Below are positions 6,065 to 13,213 of a stretch of DNA of 22,526 bases, in pieces. The notes under the pieces are model-generated. The model worked only from the letters and a program-made list of their open reading frames with translations, was not told the DNA's origin and did not search any database. A program made the translations under genes and the position numbers. Origin of the DNA: a virus; the IMG/VR virus record IMGVR_UViG_3300033571_012949, positions 1-22,526 of that record; one strand, given 5' to 3'. Numbering within the stretch: the first letter of the stretch is position 1; each line of letters begins with the position of its first letter.

Positions 6065-8280
6065 CGCAAGACAACCGCCTCCTCAAAGCCGCCCTAGCCT
6101 ATGCCGCCCGCGGCTGGCACGTCTTCCCGCAAGCCCGCGAAGGCAAGGCCCCGCTCGTCACGAACGGCCACAAGGACGCCACGACCGATCGCGCGCGCAT
6201 CGAGGCGTGGTGGCGCAAGTGGCCCGACGCCAACATCGGCATCAGCGTCGAGGCGTCCGGCCTCTTCGTGCTCGACGTCGATTGCAAAGACGGAAAGCCC
6301 AGCGGGCACGAGACGCTCGCCGAGCTCTGCGCCAAGCATGGCGCGCTCCCTGTCACCGTCGAGGCCGTCACCGGATCCTATCAGGCCGGGCGCGGCCGGC
6401 ACTTCGTGTTCAAGGCCTTTCCCGGCTGCGGCAACACGGACGGCAAGATCGGCCCCGGCATCGAGACGAAGGCGCGCGGCGCGTTCACCGTCGCGCCCTC
6501 GCACCACGCAAGCGGCGCGTCCTACCAGTGGGTCAACAAGCCGTCCGCGACGCCGATCGCCGATGCGCCCGCGTGGGTCGTCGAGTGGTTCCAGGCCCGC
6601 GAGCGCGAGCGCGCCGAGGCGGCAGCCCGCGTCGCCGCCATGCCGAAGGTCGACCCGTCGAAGCTGTCGGACCGCTACGCCGCGCGCGCGCTTGAGGACG
6701 AGACCCGGGCCGTGTCGCAGTGCCAGGTCGGGCGCGCCAACCAGCTGAACGTCTCGGCGTTCAAGCTGGGCCAGCTTGTCGGCGCCGGCGTCCTCAACCA
6801 CGCCGAGGCCGAGGGTAGCCTCATGAGCGCCGCCGTCGAGTGCGGGCTCGTCAAGGACGACGGGTTCCGCGAGTGCCAGCGCATCGTCGCGGGCGGCTTG
6901 CGCGACGGCGCGCAGAAGCCGCGGCAGATCCCCGAACGCGCGCCGCCGGTCCGTCCGGCGCGGGCGCAGCCCCTGCGTGTCGTTGAGCACGCGGCCCAGC
7001 CGCAGCAAGGCGGGGCGTCGACAGCCCGCGCGCCGCAGCCGGAGCCTGTCGTCGACCTGCGCGACCAGATGGTCGAGAACCAAGACGGCGGCGTGAAGCG
7101 GCAGTCGTTTCACAACGCCATCGTCATGCTGATGAACCTGCCCGAGACGGCGGGCCTGTTCGTCTACGACGAGTTCCGCCAGCTCATCATGGTCTCGCGC
7201 CGGCCCCCTTGGGCGCTCAACGGCTTCCGCCCTGGCCCGCTGACCGACGTCGACATTTCCGGCTGCCGTATGTGGCTCGAGCGCCAGCACGTTGCGCTCG
7301 GCAAGAACGACATGTTCAGCGCGATCGAGTATGTGGCCGGCCAGGCGCACATCAACCCCGTGAAGGACTATCTCGAGCGGCAGGTGTGGGACGGCGTCGA
7401 GCGCCTCGACCATTGGCTGATCGACTTCCTGGGCGTCGCCGACACCAACTTTGCCCGCGCGGCCGGCGCGAAGTGGATGATCAGCGCCGTCGCCCGCGTG
7501 CTCGCGCCGGGCTGCAAGGTCGACACCATGCTGATCCTCGAGGGGCCGCAGGGGCTGAAGAAGTCCAGCGCGCTGCGCCTGCTGGCGACGTTCGACGACG
7601 AGGCCTTCTTCACCGACGAGATCGCCGCGCTCGGCACCAAGGACGCCGCGCAGCAACTGCAAGGGAACCTAGTCGTCGAGATGGCCGAGCTTGACGCGCT
7701 GGGCAAGGCGGACGTCACGGCCATCAAGGCCTTCCTCACGCGCCAGATCGACAAGGTGCGGCTGCCCTATGCCCGGACGGTCTCGCACCTGCCGCGGTCG
7801 TGCGTGTTCGCCGGCACGGTCAATCCGGACGGGACGGGCTACCTGCGCGACCCCACGGGCGGACGCCGGTTTTGGCCGGTCCTCTGCACCGCGATCGACC
7901 TCGCCGCGCTCAAGGCCAAGCGCGAGCAGCTCTGGGCCGAGGCGGTGCATCGCTTCCGGGCGGGGGAGACGTGGTGGATCGAGGACGAGGTCGTGCTGGC
8001 CGAGGCCCGCGCGGCGCAAGCCGACCGCGCCGAGGTCGATCCGCTCGCCGTCAAGGTCGACGCCTTCCTGCGCGACAAGACGCGCGTGACGACCGAAGAG
8101 GTCATCTTCGAAGCCTGGGAAATTCCCGCCCAGCACGCCACGCCCGGCATCTACCGGCGCGCGGCCAATGCGCTCTACGGGCTGGGCTGGAAGCGGAAGA
8201 AGATCAAACTGCCGACGGGGAAGACGCGTTGGGCATTTTACGACCCGTCCGCGGTGTCGGAGTGGTCGGAACAGGGCTAA
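6061..8280 (+). CDS. Primase-polymerase fused to VirE-type helicase
   Basis: 739 residues from a GTG at 6061 that overlaps the helicase stop. Residues 7-160 are an archaeo-eukaryotic-type prim-pol domain: ALAYAARGWHVFPQ, NIGISVEASGLFVLDVDCKD (metal-binding Asp72 and Asp74), GRGRHFVFKA (His114), and FTVAPSHHASGASYQW. Residues 290-340 are a Pro/Ala/Gln-rich linker. Residues 430-620 are a virulence-associated E (VirE) P-loop domain: KDYLERQVWDGVERLDHWL, Walker A EGPQGLKKSS (494-503), Walker B region NLVVEMAELDAL, and GTVNPDGTGYLRDPTGGRRF with the usual FWPV end. The enzyme would prime and unwind at the phage origin. The candidate origin repeats lie 350 bases downstream. It overlaps the opposite-strand nuclease gene by 77 bases. 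Confidence 0.92.
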   Translation: MTQDNRLLKAALAYAARGWHVFPQAREGKAPLVTNGHKDATTDRARIEAWWRKWPDANIGISVEASGLFVLDVDCKDGKPSGHETLAELCAKHGALPVTVEAVTGSYQAGRGRHFVFKAFPGCGNTDGKIGPGIETKARGAFTVAPSHHASGASYQWVNKPSATPIADAPAWVVEWFQARERERAEAAARVAAMPKVDPSKLSDRYAARALEDETRAVSQCQVGRANQLNVSAFKLGQLVGAGVLNHAEAEGSLMSAAVECGLVKDDGFRECQRIVAGGLRDGAQKPRQIPERAPPVRPARAQPLRVVEHAAQPQQGGASTARAPQPEPVVDLRDQMVENQDGGVKRQSFHNAIVMLMNLPETAGLFVYDEFRQLIMVSRRPPWALNGFRPGPLTDVDISGCRMWLERQHVALGKNDMFSAIEYVAGQAHINPVKDYLERQVWDGVERLDHWLIDFLGVADTNFARAAGAKWMISAVARVLAPGCKVDTMLILEGPQGLKKSSALRLLATFDDEAFFTDEIAALGTKDAAQQLQGNLVVEMAELDALGKADVTAIKAFLTRQIDKVRLPYARTVSHLPRSCVFAGTVNPDGTGYLRDPTGGRRFWPVLCTAIDLAALKAKREQLWAEAVHRFRAGETWWIEDEVVLAEARAAQADRAEVDPLAVKVDAFLRDKTRVTTEEVIFEAWEIPAQHATPGIYRRAANALYGLGWKRKKIKLPTGKTRWAFYDPSAVSEWSEQG

Positions 8281-8590
8281 CGTCTACCGCCGCCCCGATC
8301 GCCGCCAGCGCCTCCTCCGGCGACCGCACGCACGCCGCCACACCGCCCGCCGCCCGCACGGCGTCGAGGAACGCCGCCTGCTGCTCCGTGAGCCGCCCGC
8401 GCTTGGTCTTCACCTCGAGCGCAAGGAACCGGCCGTCCGGCGTCCAGCCGATCAGATCCGACGACCCCGGCGCGAGGCCGTAGCGGACGACGTGGTTTTT
8501 GTAGCGGGCCTGGCCGACGTTGTTGCGGAACACCCGGGCTCCGGCGCGGCTGAGCGCCAGCAGGATGGGGCCGTAGAGGTCGCTTTCCAT
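8204..8590 (-). CDS. VRR-NUC domain nuclease
   Basis: 128 residues on the reverse strand from an ATG at 8590 (MESDLYGPILLALSRAGARV). Residues 15-95 match the VRR-NUC fold: VFRNNVGQ, GLAPGSSDLIGWTPDGRFLA, LEVKTKRGRLTEQQAAFL and GGVAACVRSPEEA. The active-site candidates are Asp45, Glu59 and Lys61 (E-V-K), with Gln70. Members cut branched or replication intermediates and are common beside phage primases and helicases. A GTG 15 bases upstream is an alternative start, and no strong Shine-Dalgarno decides between them. The last 25 residues overlap the primase gene on the other strand and do not belong to the domain. It is the only reverse-strand gene right of the repressor and should be read from a promoter in the repeat region at 8600-8880. 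Confidence 0.85.
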   Translation of the reverse strand: MESDLYGPILLALSRAGARVFRNNVGQARYKNHVVRYGLAPGSSDLIGWTPDGRFLALEVKTKRGRLTEQQAAFLDAVRAAGGVAACVRSPEEALAAIGAAVDVSPVPTTPTPRTGRKMPNASSPSAV

Positions 8591-8938
8591 ACCCCATGAA
8601 CTCACCCCGGCCGAAGTGGGCGGTGAGGGCCGGTTCCTCCAATTTGGGGGAACCGAGGGGTTTGGGGGAACCGAAAAAACCCTTGCGCGCCAACGCGGTT
8701 CCCCCAGGTTCCCCGGTTCCCCCAAAAAACGAGACAACATTATATGTACCCCCACACCCCTAAACCACTTTCACTCTTTCTCTTTGGAGGAACTGGAGGA
8801 ACCAGAGGAACTACGTTGAAATGACATAGGAAAAATAGGTTCCCCCGGTTCCCTATTCGACATTGTGGGGGAACCGCCGCAGACTCACCCCTGCGCACAC
8901 CCAGACACCCCCTCGCGCCCTTCGTTCAGGAGGGCCGA
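8591..8938. repeat. GGRGGAACCG repeat array, candidate replication origin
   Basis: This 348-base gap between divergent genes carries about twelve copies of a 10-base word. Exact GGGGGAACCG (either strand) lies at 8646-8655, 8664-8673, 8696-8705, 8714-8723 and 8867-8876. Variants lie at 8631-8640, 8706-8715, 8786-8795, 8795-8804, 8804-8812, 8837-8846 and 8846-8855. Those at 8786-8812 are a perfect-period 9-base tandem. Between the clusters are AT-richer stretches (around 8724-8748 and 8818-8840, with ATTATATG), unlike the surrounding GC-rich DNA. Repeats in both orientations with an AT-rich segment, next to primase and DnaA-like genes, resemble an iteron origin. A partition or multi-site operator is the alternative. 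Confidence 0.6.
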
Positions 8939-9265
8939 ATGCAAGAGTTCACGCAGGGCAGGGACGAGATGTGCCGGCGCCTGGCGCGCTGGCTGGCCGA
9001 CGAGTTCGGGCACGATCACGAGGCGCTGCGGAGATGGCTCCTCCTCGCGGAGGCTCGCGCCAACGCCGACCGCGCGGCCAGCGCCCGTATCCTTGAGACG
9101 CATCTCGACGCAGACGCCGCCGCCAAAGCCGCCAGCGCCGCCGTAGACGCCCTCGCCGAGGCCGTGGGCAGGCTGCCAGCCAAAACCACGGGAGCGGCTC
9201 CAGCGCCCGCCAGAAACGGCACGGAGCGCGTCCTGTACGCACCGGGGGCAGGAGCCGCCCCATGA
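8939..9265 (+). CDS. Hypothetical Ala-rich protein (108 aa)
   Basis: The ATG at 8939 follows a strong AGGAGGG. The protein starts MQEFTQGRDEMCRRLARWLA and has charged amphipathic helices to about residue 45 (FGHDHEALRRWLLLAEARAN). An Ala/Asp-rich helical stretch follows, then a Pro/Ala-rich tail. No enzyme motif is seen and I do not recognise the family. It is the first gene rightward of the repeat array and overlaps the next start as ATGA, so it opens the small operon that ends with the DnaA-like regulator. A small replication or regulatory accessory protein is a guess from position only. Confidence 0.65.
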   Translation: MQEFTQGRDEMCRRLARWLADEFGHDHEALRRWLLLAEARANADRAASARILETHLDADAAAKAASAAVDALAEAVGRLPAKTTGAAPAPARNGTERVLYAPGAGAAP

Positions 9266-9372
9266 GCCGCGACGCCATCGCCGAGCTGCTCGCTTTCGTC
9301 GCCGCCGGGTTTGCCATCGTGTTCCTGGGCGGGCTCGCGCTGATCCTCTTCGCCGCAGGAGTTCTGCCATGA
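9262..9372 (+). CDS. Tiny single-span membrane protein (36 aa)
   Basis: Reads MSRDAIAELLAFVAAGFAIV followed by FLGGLALILFAAGVLP. Almost all residues from 8 on are hydrophobic, giving one long or two short membrane helices. It overlaps both neighbours by ATGA, and this is the main evidence that it is translated. It lies between the Ala-rich protein and the regulator. Function unknown. Confidence 0.5.
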   Translation: MSRDAIAELLAFVAAGFAIVFLGGLALILFAAGVLP

Positions 9373-10049
9373 CGCTCACCCCACGCGACCAAGCTGCCGC
9401 CGTCATCCGGCGCGCGGCGCATCTGACGGGCTGCACGCCGGAGGATGTCGTTGGCCGCAATCGGCTCCCCGCTGCGGACCTCGCGCGCGTCAAGGCGTAC
9501 CGCGCGCTGCACGAAGACTATGGGTGGAGCATCGCCCGCATCGCCCGCTTCTTCGGCCGCGAGCGCTCGCCGGTCCGGCGCGTCATCGCCGCGGCGCGCG
9601 AGCGGGGCGTCGCCCTGCGCGATCCTGTCGTCCGCACGCCAGACGAACGCGCCTATGAACGCGCTCTCGACCGGCTCGAGGACCTCGAGGATTTCGTCAA
9701 GCGCATCACCGGCCAGCACCTCGTCTACGCCCTGCGCGACCGGCTCGGGCTGCCGATGTGGCAGGCTCTGCCGCTCGCCATCATCGTCGAGGCGCACCCG
9801 CGCGTCGTGTCGATGGAAGGCGTTTGCGAACAATACGAATGCGCGGCTGAGCAGTTGAGGTTCGGGCAGGGGCAGCCGATCTCGTCCGCGCTCGTGAAGG
9901 TCGCGGTGTCGAAAATCCGGACTCGGTTCAATAAGCTGGGCCTCGCGGACCCGATCGTCTCAATCCGGCCCAATGGGTTCCGCGTGAGCGCCGATATGCA
10001 CCCGTGGTTCGTTGCGAATTTCGGGCTTGATACCGTGCGCGGGCGGTAG
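9369..10049 (+). CDS. DnaA domain IV-like / OmpR-type winged-helix regulator
   Basis: 226 residues starting MTLTPRDQAAAVIRRAAHLT. Residues 12-78 follow the pattern of DnaA domain IV: TGCTPEDVVGRNR, ARVKAYRALHED, GWSIARIARFFGRERSPVRR. The DnaA box-reading signature DHTTV is replaced by ERSPV (65-69), so a different DNA target is expected. A charged helix (DERAYERALDRLEDLEDFVK, 92-111) links to a second domain at about 128-207. It contains PLAIIVEAHPRVVSMEGVCE and VKVAVSKIRTRFNKLG, then IVSIRPNGFRVS, the recognition helix and wing of OmpR/PhoB/CtrA-type domains. There is no AAA+ ATPase and no receiver domain. It is the last gene before the late block and is followed by twin palindromes, so it could be the late-gene activator or an origin-binding protein. 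Domain calls are by eye. Confidence 0.78.
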   Translation: MTLTPRDQAAAVIRRAAHLTGCTPEDVVGRNRLPAADLARVKAYRALHEDYGWSIARIARFFGRERSPVRRVIAAARERGVALRDPVVRTPDERAYERALDRLEDLEDFVKRITGQHLVYALRDRLGLPMWQALPLAIIVEAHPRVVSMEGVCEQYECAAEQLRFGQGQPISSALVKVAVSKIRTRFNKLGLADPIVSIRPNGFRVSADMHPWFVANFGLDTVRGR

Positions 10050-10051
10050 GG

Positions 10052-10123
10052 GTCATAGCTGTGACGCTCAACATCGGCCCCGCATCAGCGCTCGCGCTTG
10101 GGGGTGTGGGTCATAGCTATGAC
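10052..10123. promoter_or_regulatory. Pair of 14-bp palindromes, candidate operators
   Basis: GTCATAGCTATGAC at 10110-10123 is a perfect palindrome. GTCATAGCTGTGAC at 10052-10065 is the same with one change. The two are 58 bases apart and both are preceded by G. They begin two bases after the stop of the DnaA-like/winged-helix gene and lie about 165-235 bases before the first late gene. The simplest reading is a dimer-binding operator pair for a regulator, perhaps the one encoded just upstream. No convincing -35/-10 pair is visible with them. Confidence 0.6.
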
Positions 10124-10287
10124 TCACTACGCAGCGCCGACATCTTCCGTTCCCGGCGCTTTCATGTACCTCTCAGATGCGCTCCTCTGCGCGGCCTCGC
10201 CCGATGCGGTCCGGCTCGCGTGAGGAGCAAAGCGGCGCTAGCCCCCTCGCTTCCGCGTAGGGGAGCGCACAAAACAGGAGACGCGTC
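10124..10287 (+). other. Structured non-coding leader before the late operon
   Basis: No convincing gene is present. Nested inverted repeats dominate: GCGCTCC (10179-10185) with GGAGCGC (10262-10268), GCTCCTC (10181-10187) with GAGGAGC (10222-10228), and a hairpin CCCCTCGC-TTCC-GCGTAGGGG at 10243-10263 with one bulged T. The first two pairings are mutually exclusive, so the transcript could switch between a short and a long stem. No T-run follows, so it is not a simple Rho-independent terminator. An AGGAGA at about 10276 serves the next gene. A late-leader or antitermination-like element is possible but unproven. Confidence 0.4.
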
Positions 10288-10551
10288 GTGGCCGGACCCG
10301 CGAACGTCAAGGCAGTAGAGTTCGCGCGAGGGTCTCGGCAACAGCCGTCGCCCACAACCGCGCAACCGGAAGTGATCACGAAGGCGGACGTGCGCCATGC
10401 GCGCATGCTCGGCGGTGTGGTGGGTTTTATTTGCGGCCTCGTCGTCATGTTCCTGACGATCTGGACCGCGACAATGTGGACGGCCGAGACAACGGTCGAC
10501 ACGTTTGGACGTGGTGTTGCTCTCGGAAAGGCAACGACCGATGGACACTGA
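10288..10551 (+). CDS. Small single-span membrane protein
   Basis: 87 residues from a GTG at 10288 preceded by AGGAGA. A 40-residue polar, Gln/Pro-containing N-terminus is followed by a clear membrane helix at about 41-64 (MLGGVVGFICGLVVMFLTIW) and a short polar C-terminus. No lipobox or enzyme motif is visible. It is the first gene of the late block and overlaps the next gene by 11 bases. Family not recognised. Roles in lysis or membrane association are possible but not shown. Confidence 0.6.
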   Translation: MAGPANVKAVEFARGSRQQPSPTTAQPEVITKADVRHARMLGGVVGFICGLVVMFLTIWTATMWTAETTVDTFGRGVALGKATTDGH

Positions 10552-10927
10552 ACTGAACGGCGCAACGCTGGTCACACCAGTCGCGCCGCCGGCAGAGACA
10601 GAAGCGGACCTGCTGCGCAGGGTCACGGTCACGCGCGCCAACGCCGTCGAGGCCGAGGCCCGGCTGCGCGAGCTGTCGGCGAAGCGCGACAACGCCGTCG
10701 CAGAACTCGACGCCAAGGTCGCAGCAGCGCGAGAGGCGCTGGTCGACGCACACTCTACTTTCCGCGCCGCGCAACAGGCCCTCATCGCCCGCGTCGCGAT
10801 CGATCCTGTCGCATCCGTGCCCGCGCCGGCTTGGCCCAGCGTCGAGGCCGTCACCTCTGCGTCGTCGGTCGAGATGGATGACGACGATTATGATGCCGTC
10901 CTGCGGGCGGCGTCGGGGCGGGCGTGA
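10541..10927 (+). CDS. Coiled-coil hypothetical protein
   Basis: 128 residues from the ATG at 10541. An upstream ATG at 10505 is in frame, but it would overlap the previous gene much more, and GGAAAGG precedes 10541. Residues 20-85 are a long predicted coiled coil (EADLLRRVTVTRANAVEAEA, RLRELSAKRDNAVAELDAKV). The C-terminal 40 residues are Pro/Ala/Ser-rich and end with an acidic patch (EMDDDDYDAVL). It overlaps the terminase small subunit start by one base. In podoviruses such proteins next to terminase genes are often of unknown function. Confidence 0.65.
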   Translation: MDTELNGATLVTPVAPPAETEADLLRRVTVTRANAVEAEARLRELSAKRDNAVAELDAKVAAAREALVDAHSTFRAAQQALIARVAIDPVASVPAPAWPSVEAVTSASSVEMDDDDYDAVLRAASGRA

Positions 10928-11424
10928 TGGCTGGCGGTAGGCCAAGCGCCTACCGGCCTGAGTTCGCCGAGCAAGCGCGCAAACTGTGCGAAATGGGCGC
11001 GACCGATTGGGATTTGGCCCAGTTTTTCGAGGTCAACACGACCACGATCTGGCGCTGGTCGCAGGTGCACGACGAGTTTTGCAACGCCCTAAAGGCCGGC
11101 AAGGAAGCAGCTGACGAGCGCGTGGCGCGCAGCCTTTACCACAAGGCGATCGGCTACTCGCGCGAAGCCGTGAAAATCATGCAGTACGAAGGGGCGGTCA
11201 TCGAGCAGCCCTACGTCGAGCACACCGCGCCAGATACGACGGCCGCGATCTTCTGGCTCAAGAACCGCCGGCCGAAGGAATGGCGCGACAAGACCGACGT
11301 CGAGATGACCGGCAAGGACGGCGGGCCGATCCAGACGGAAGACGTCACCGCCAAGGAAATCGCTCGGCGCATGGCCTTCGCGCTGGCCGCAGGCTTGAAC
11401 GATGACGGCAGCCAACCTGCTTGA
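10927..11424 (+). CDS. terS: Terminase small subunit
   Basis: 165 residues, ATG at 10927 overlapping the previous stop as TGATG; a GTG at 10924 adds one residue. It opens MAGGRPSAYRPEFAEQARKL, then a helix-turn-helix, MGATDWDLAQFFEVNTTTIW (about 23-42) with RWSQVHDEFCNALKAGKEAA. This is the DNA-recognition part of phage small terminases. The middle has SLYHKAIGYSREAVKIMQYE, and EHTAPDTTAAIFWLKNRRPK is a family-typical stretch. The protein recognises the packaging site and stimulates the large subunit, encoded just downstream with a 23-base overlap. Confidence 0.88.
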   Translation: MAGGRPSAYRPEFAEQARKLCEMGATDWDLAQFFEVNTTTIWRWSQVHDEFCNALKAGKEAADERVARSLYHKAIGYSREAVKIMQYEGAVIEQPYVEHTAPDTTAAIFWLKNRRPKEWRDKTDVEMTGKDGGPIQTEDVTAKEIARRMAFALAAGLNDDGSQPA

Positions 11425-12988
11425 TGACCTGCTGAAGCGGTATCAGGCGCTGCCTGAGAAGACGCAGAAGCAGGTGAAGGCCGACGCGCTGGCCGCAACC
11501 AAAGGCATGCTGTGGTGTCCGAACCCCGGACCGCAGACGCAGGCTTACTTCAGCTCCGCCGACGAACTCTTCTACGGCGGGCAGGCCGGCGGCGGCAAAA
11601 GCGACCTGATCCTGGGCGTCGCGCTTAACGAGCACACGATCAGTCGCATCTTCCGCCGGCAGCACAACGATCGCCAGGCGCTGATCGATCGGCTCGCCGC
11701 GATCCTCAAAAGCCGCGACGGCTACAACGGCAGCGACCACGTCTGGCGCATCCCGGGCGGCGACAAGGTCATACGCTTCGGCGCCATGTCCGACCCGTCC
11801 GCGTGGGAGCGCTACCAAGGTGACGCGACAGACCTGAAGGGTTGGGACGAGCTAACGCAGTTTCGCGAGAACGAATACCGCACGGTCAACGCGTGGCTGC
11901 GGACCACGAAGCCGAAGCAACGCGTCCGCATCATCGCCGCCGGCAACCCGCCCGTGACGCCGGAGGGCCTTTGGGTCGTCAACTACTGGGCGCCGTGGCT
12001 CGATCCGCGCCACGCCAACCCGGCCAAGGCGGGCGAGCTTCGCTGGTTCACGACGATCGACGGCGAAGATGTGGAGGTCGACGCGTCCTGGCGCGGTGTC
12101 GACGGCAACGGGGCCGAGATCAAGCCCAAGTCGCGCACGTTCATTCCCGCAGCGCTGAGCGACAACCCCGACCTGCTCGAGACGGACTACGCCTCGACGC
12201 TGTCGGCGCTGCCGAAGCACCTGCGCGACGCGCTGGCTGAGGGCAAGTTTCAGGCGGCGCTCGAGGACGACGCGTGGCAGGTGATCCCGACAGAGTGGAT
12301 CCTCGCTGCGCAGCAGCGCTGGCAAGCCACGCTCACGCCGCCGCGCATGACCTGCCTTGGCGTGGACGTGGCGCAAGGCGGGCCGGACGAGACGGTCGTC
12401 GCGCCGCTGCATGGTGTGTGGTTCGCTGAGCCGATCGTGCGCAAGGGCGTCGACACCAAGAACGGCCGGGCCGTGGCGGCACTGATCTTCGAGCACCAGC
12501 GCGACGACGCGCAGATCAACATCGACTGCACGGGCGGCTGGGGGCTTGGGGCGCTCGAGCATATGGTGTCGAACGGCATGCCGGCTGTGTCGTGCGTTGC
12601 GTCGGCGGGCTCCACGGCCATGTGCCGCGACCGCAAGTTTGGCTTCGTGAACAAGCGTGCCGAGTGGTGGTGGCGGTTCCGCGAGGCGCTCGACCCGGAG
12701 CGCGGTGACAACGTGGCGCTGCCGCCCGGCCGGCGCATCGTGTCCGAGCTGGCGAGCGCGCGCTATCGCCTGACGAACCGGACGCAGATCCTGATCGAGT
12801 CGAAGGCCGACATCATTAAGCGCATCGGCATGTCGCCGAACGTGGCCGACGCGATCATCATCGCCTGGGCCGAAGCCGAGAACGGCATCCGCGCGACGCG
12901 GCCGAGCGCGATCCGGCGGGAGCAGGGGCGCAAAGGGCGCTCACCGCCCGTGCAACGCCAATACTCCAAGGTCATCGGCAAGCGATAA
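11402..12988 (+). CDS. terL: Terminase large subunit
   Basis: 528 residues from the ATG at 11402. ATPase domain: Walker A GGQAGGGKSD (59-68), Walker B DLKGWDEL (Asp149, Glu150), coupling motif IIAAGNPP (177-184). Nuclease domain: acidic metal ligands in CLGVDVAQGG (Asp322), INIDCTGGWG (Asp375) and NVADAIIIAWAEA (Asp483), the RNase H-like arrangement of viral large terminases. It cuts concatemeric DNA and drives it into the prohead through the portal. Complete, normal length, with no broken motif. It follows the small subunit with a 23-base overlap, which implies coupled synthesis. Confidence 0.96.
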   Translation: MTAANLLDDLLKRYQALPEKTQKQVKADALAATKGMLWCPNPGPQTQAYFSSADELFYGGQAGGGKSDLILGVALNEHTISRIFRRQHNDRQALIDRLAAILKSRDGYNGSDHVWRIPGGDKVIRFGAMSDPSAWERYQGDATDLKGWDELTQFRENEYRTVNAWLRTTKPKQRVRIIAAGNPPVTPEGLWVVNYWAPWLDPRHANPAKAGELRWFTTIDGEDVEVDASWRGVDGNGAEIKPKSRTFIPAALSDNPDLLETDYASTLSALPKHLRDALAEGKFQAALEDDAWQVIPTEWILAAQQRWQATLTPPRMTCLGVDVAQGGPDETVVAPLHGVWFAEPIVRKGVDTKNGRAVAALIFEHQRDDAQINIDCTGGWGLGALEHMVSNGMPAVSCVASAGSTAMCRDRKFGFVNKRAEWWWRFREALDPERGDNVALPPGRRIVSELASARYRLTNRTQILIESKADIIKRIGMSPNVADAIIIAWAEAENGIRATRPSAIRREQGRKGRSPPVQRQYSKVIGKR

Positions 12989-13003
12989 TCGCGGAGCCGC
13001 GCC

Positions 13004-13210
13004 TTGTCATTTCGAGCCCCCAAAGCCCCACCGCCGCCGCCCCCGCCGACGCCGCTGCCGGTCGAGACGCAGCCGGACATCCGCCAGAAGGCGCAGGCCG
13101 AGATCGAGAAGTCGATGAACCGCAAGGGCCGGGCGTCGACCATCCTGTCCGGGCAGCTCGGCGACACGTCGCAGCCGACGCTTGCCAAGAAAACGCTGCT
13201 GGGGGGCTGA
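13004..13210 (+). CDS. Small Pro-rich phage protein (68 aa)
   Basis: Begins at a TTG (13004), read MSFRAPKAPPPPPPP, with CGGAG 7-8 bases upstream. After the proline run it has PDIRQKAQAEIEKSMNRKGR and ASTILSGQLGD. The word RKGRASTIL followed by Gly and Leu/Asp recurs in short proteins encoded near the terminase and portal of podoviruses and other phages. It is probably a virion or head-assembly accessory protein. The TTG start is the only plausible initiator before the conserved region. Confidence 0.65.
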   Translation: MSFRAPKAPPPPPPPTPLPVETQPDIRQKAQAEIEKSMNRKGRASTILSGQLGDTSQPTLAKKTLLGG

Positions 13211-13213
13211 GGT

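Noticed and set aside
8616-8819. Forward open frame of 67 residues through the repeat array
   Set aside because: Its sequence is simply the translated repeat word (GGTEG, EEPEE), it has no Shine-Dalgarno and its ends match no neighbour.
1223-10125. GANTC sites (1223-1227, 1257-1261, 8882-8886, 10121-10125) as CcrM/GcrA control points
   Set aside because: At the apparent high GC content about one GANTC per 300-350 bases is expected by chance, so these few intergenic or near-promoter copies are not an enrichment. A genome-wide count would be needed.
10179-10268. A 90-base stretch with 7-base complementary ends that resembles a class II tRNA in size
   Set aside because: There is no T-loop GTTCRA, no D-loop and no CCA-adjacent pattern, and the inner arms do not have tRNA geometry.
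10061-10318. Forward open frame of 85 residues over the late leader
   Set aside because: It starts inside a candidate operator palindrome, has an Arg/Ser/Pro composition without protein-like pattern, and covers the structured region. The GTG at 10288 in another frame has a good Shine-Dalgarno.
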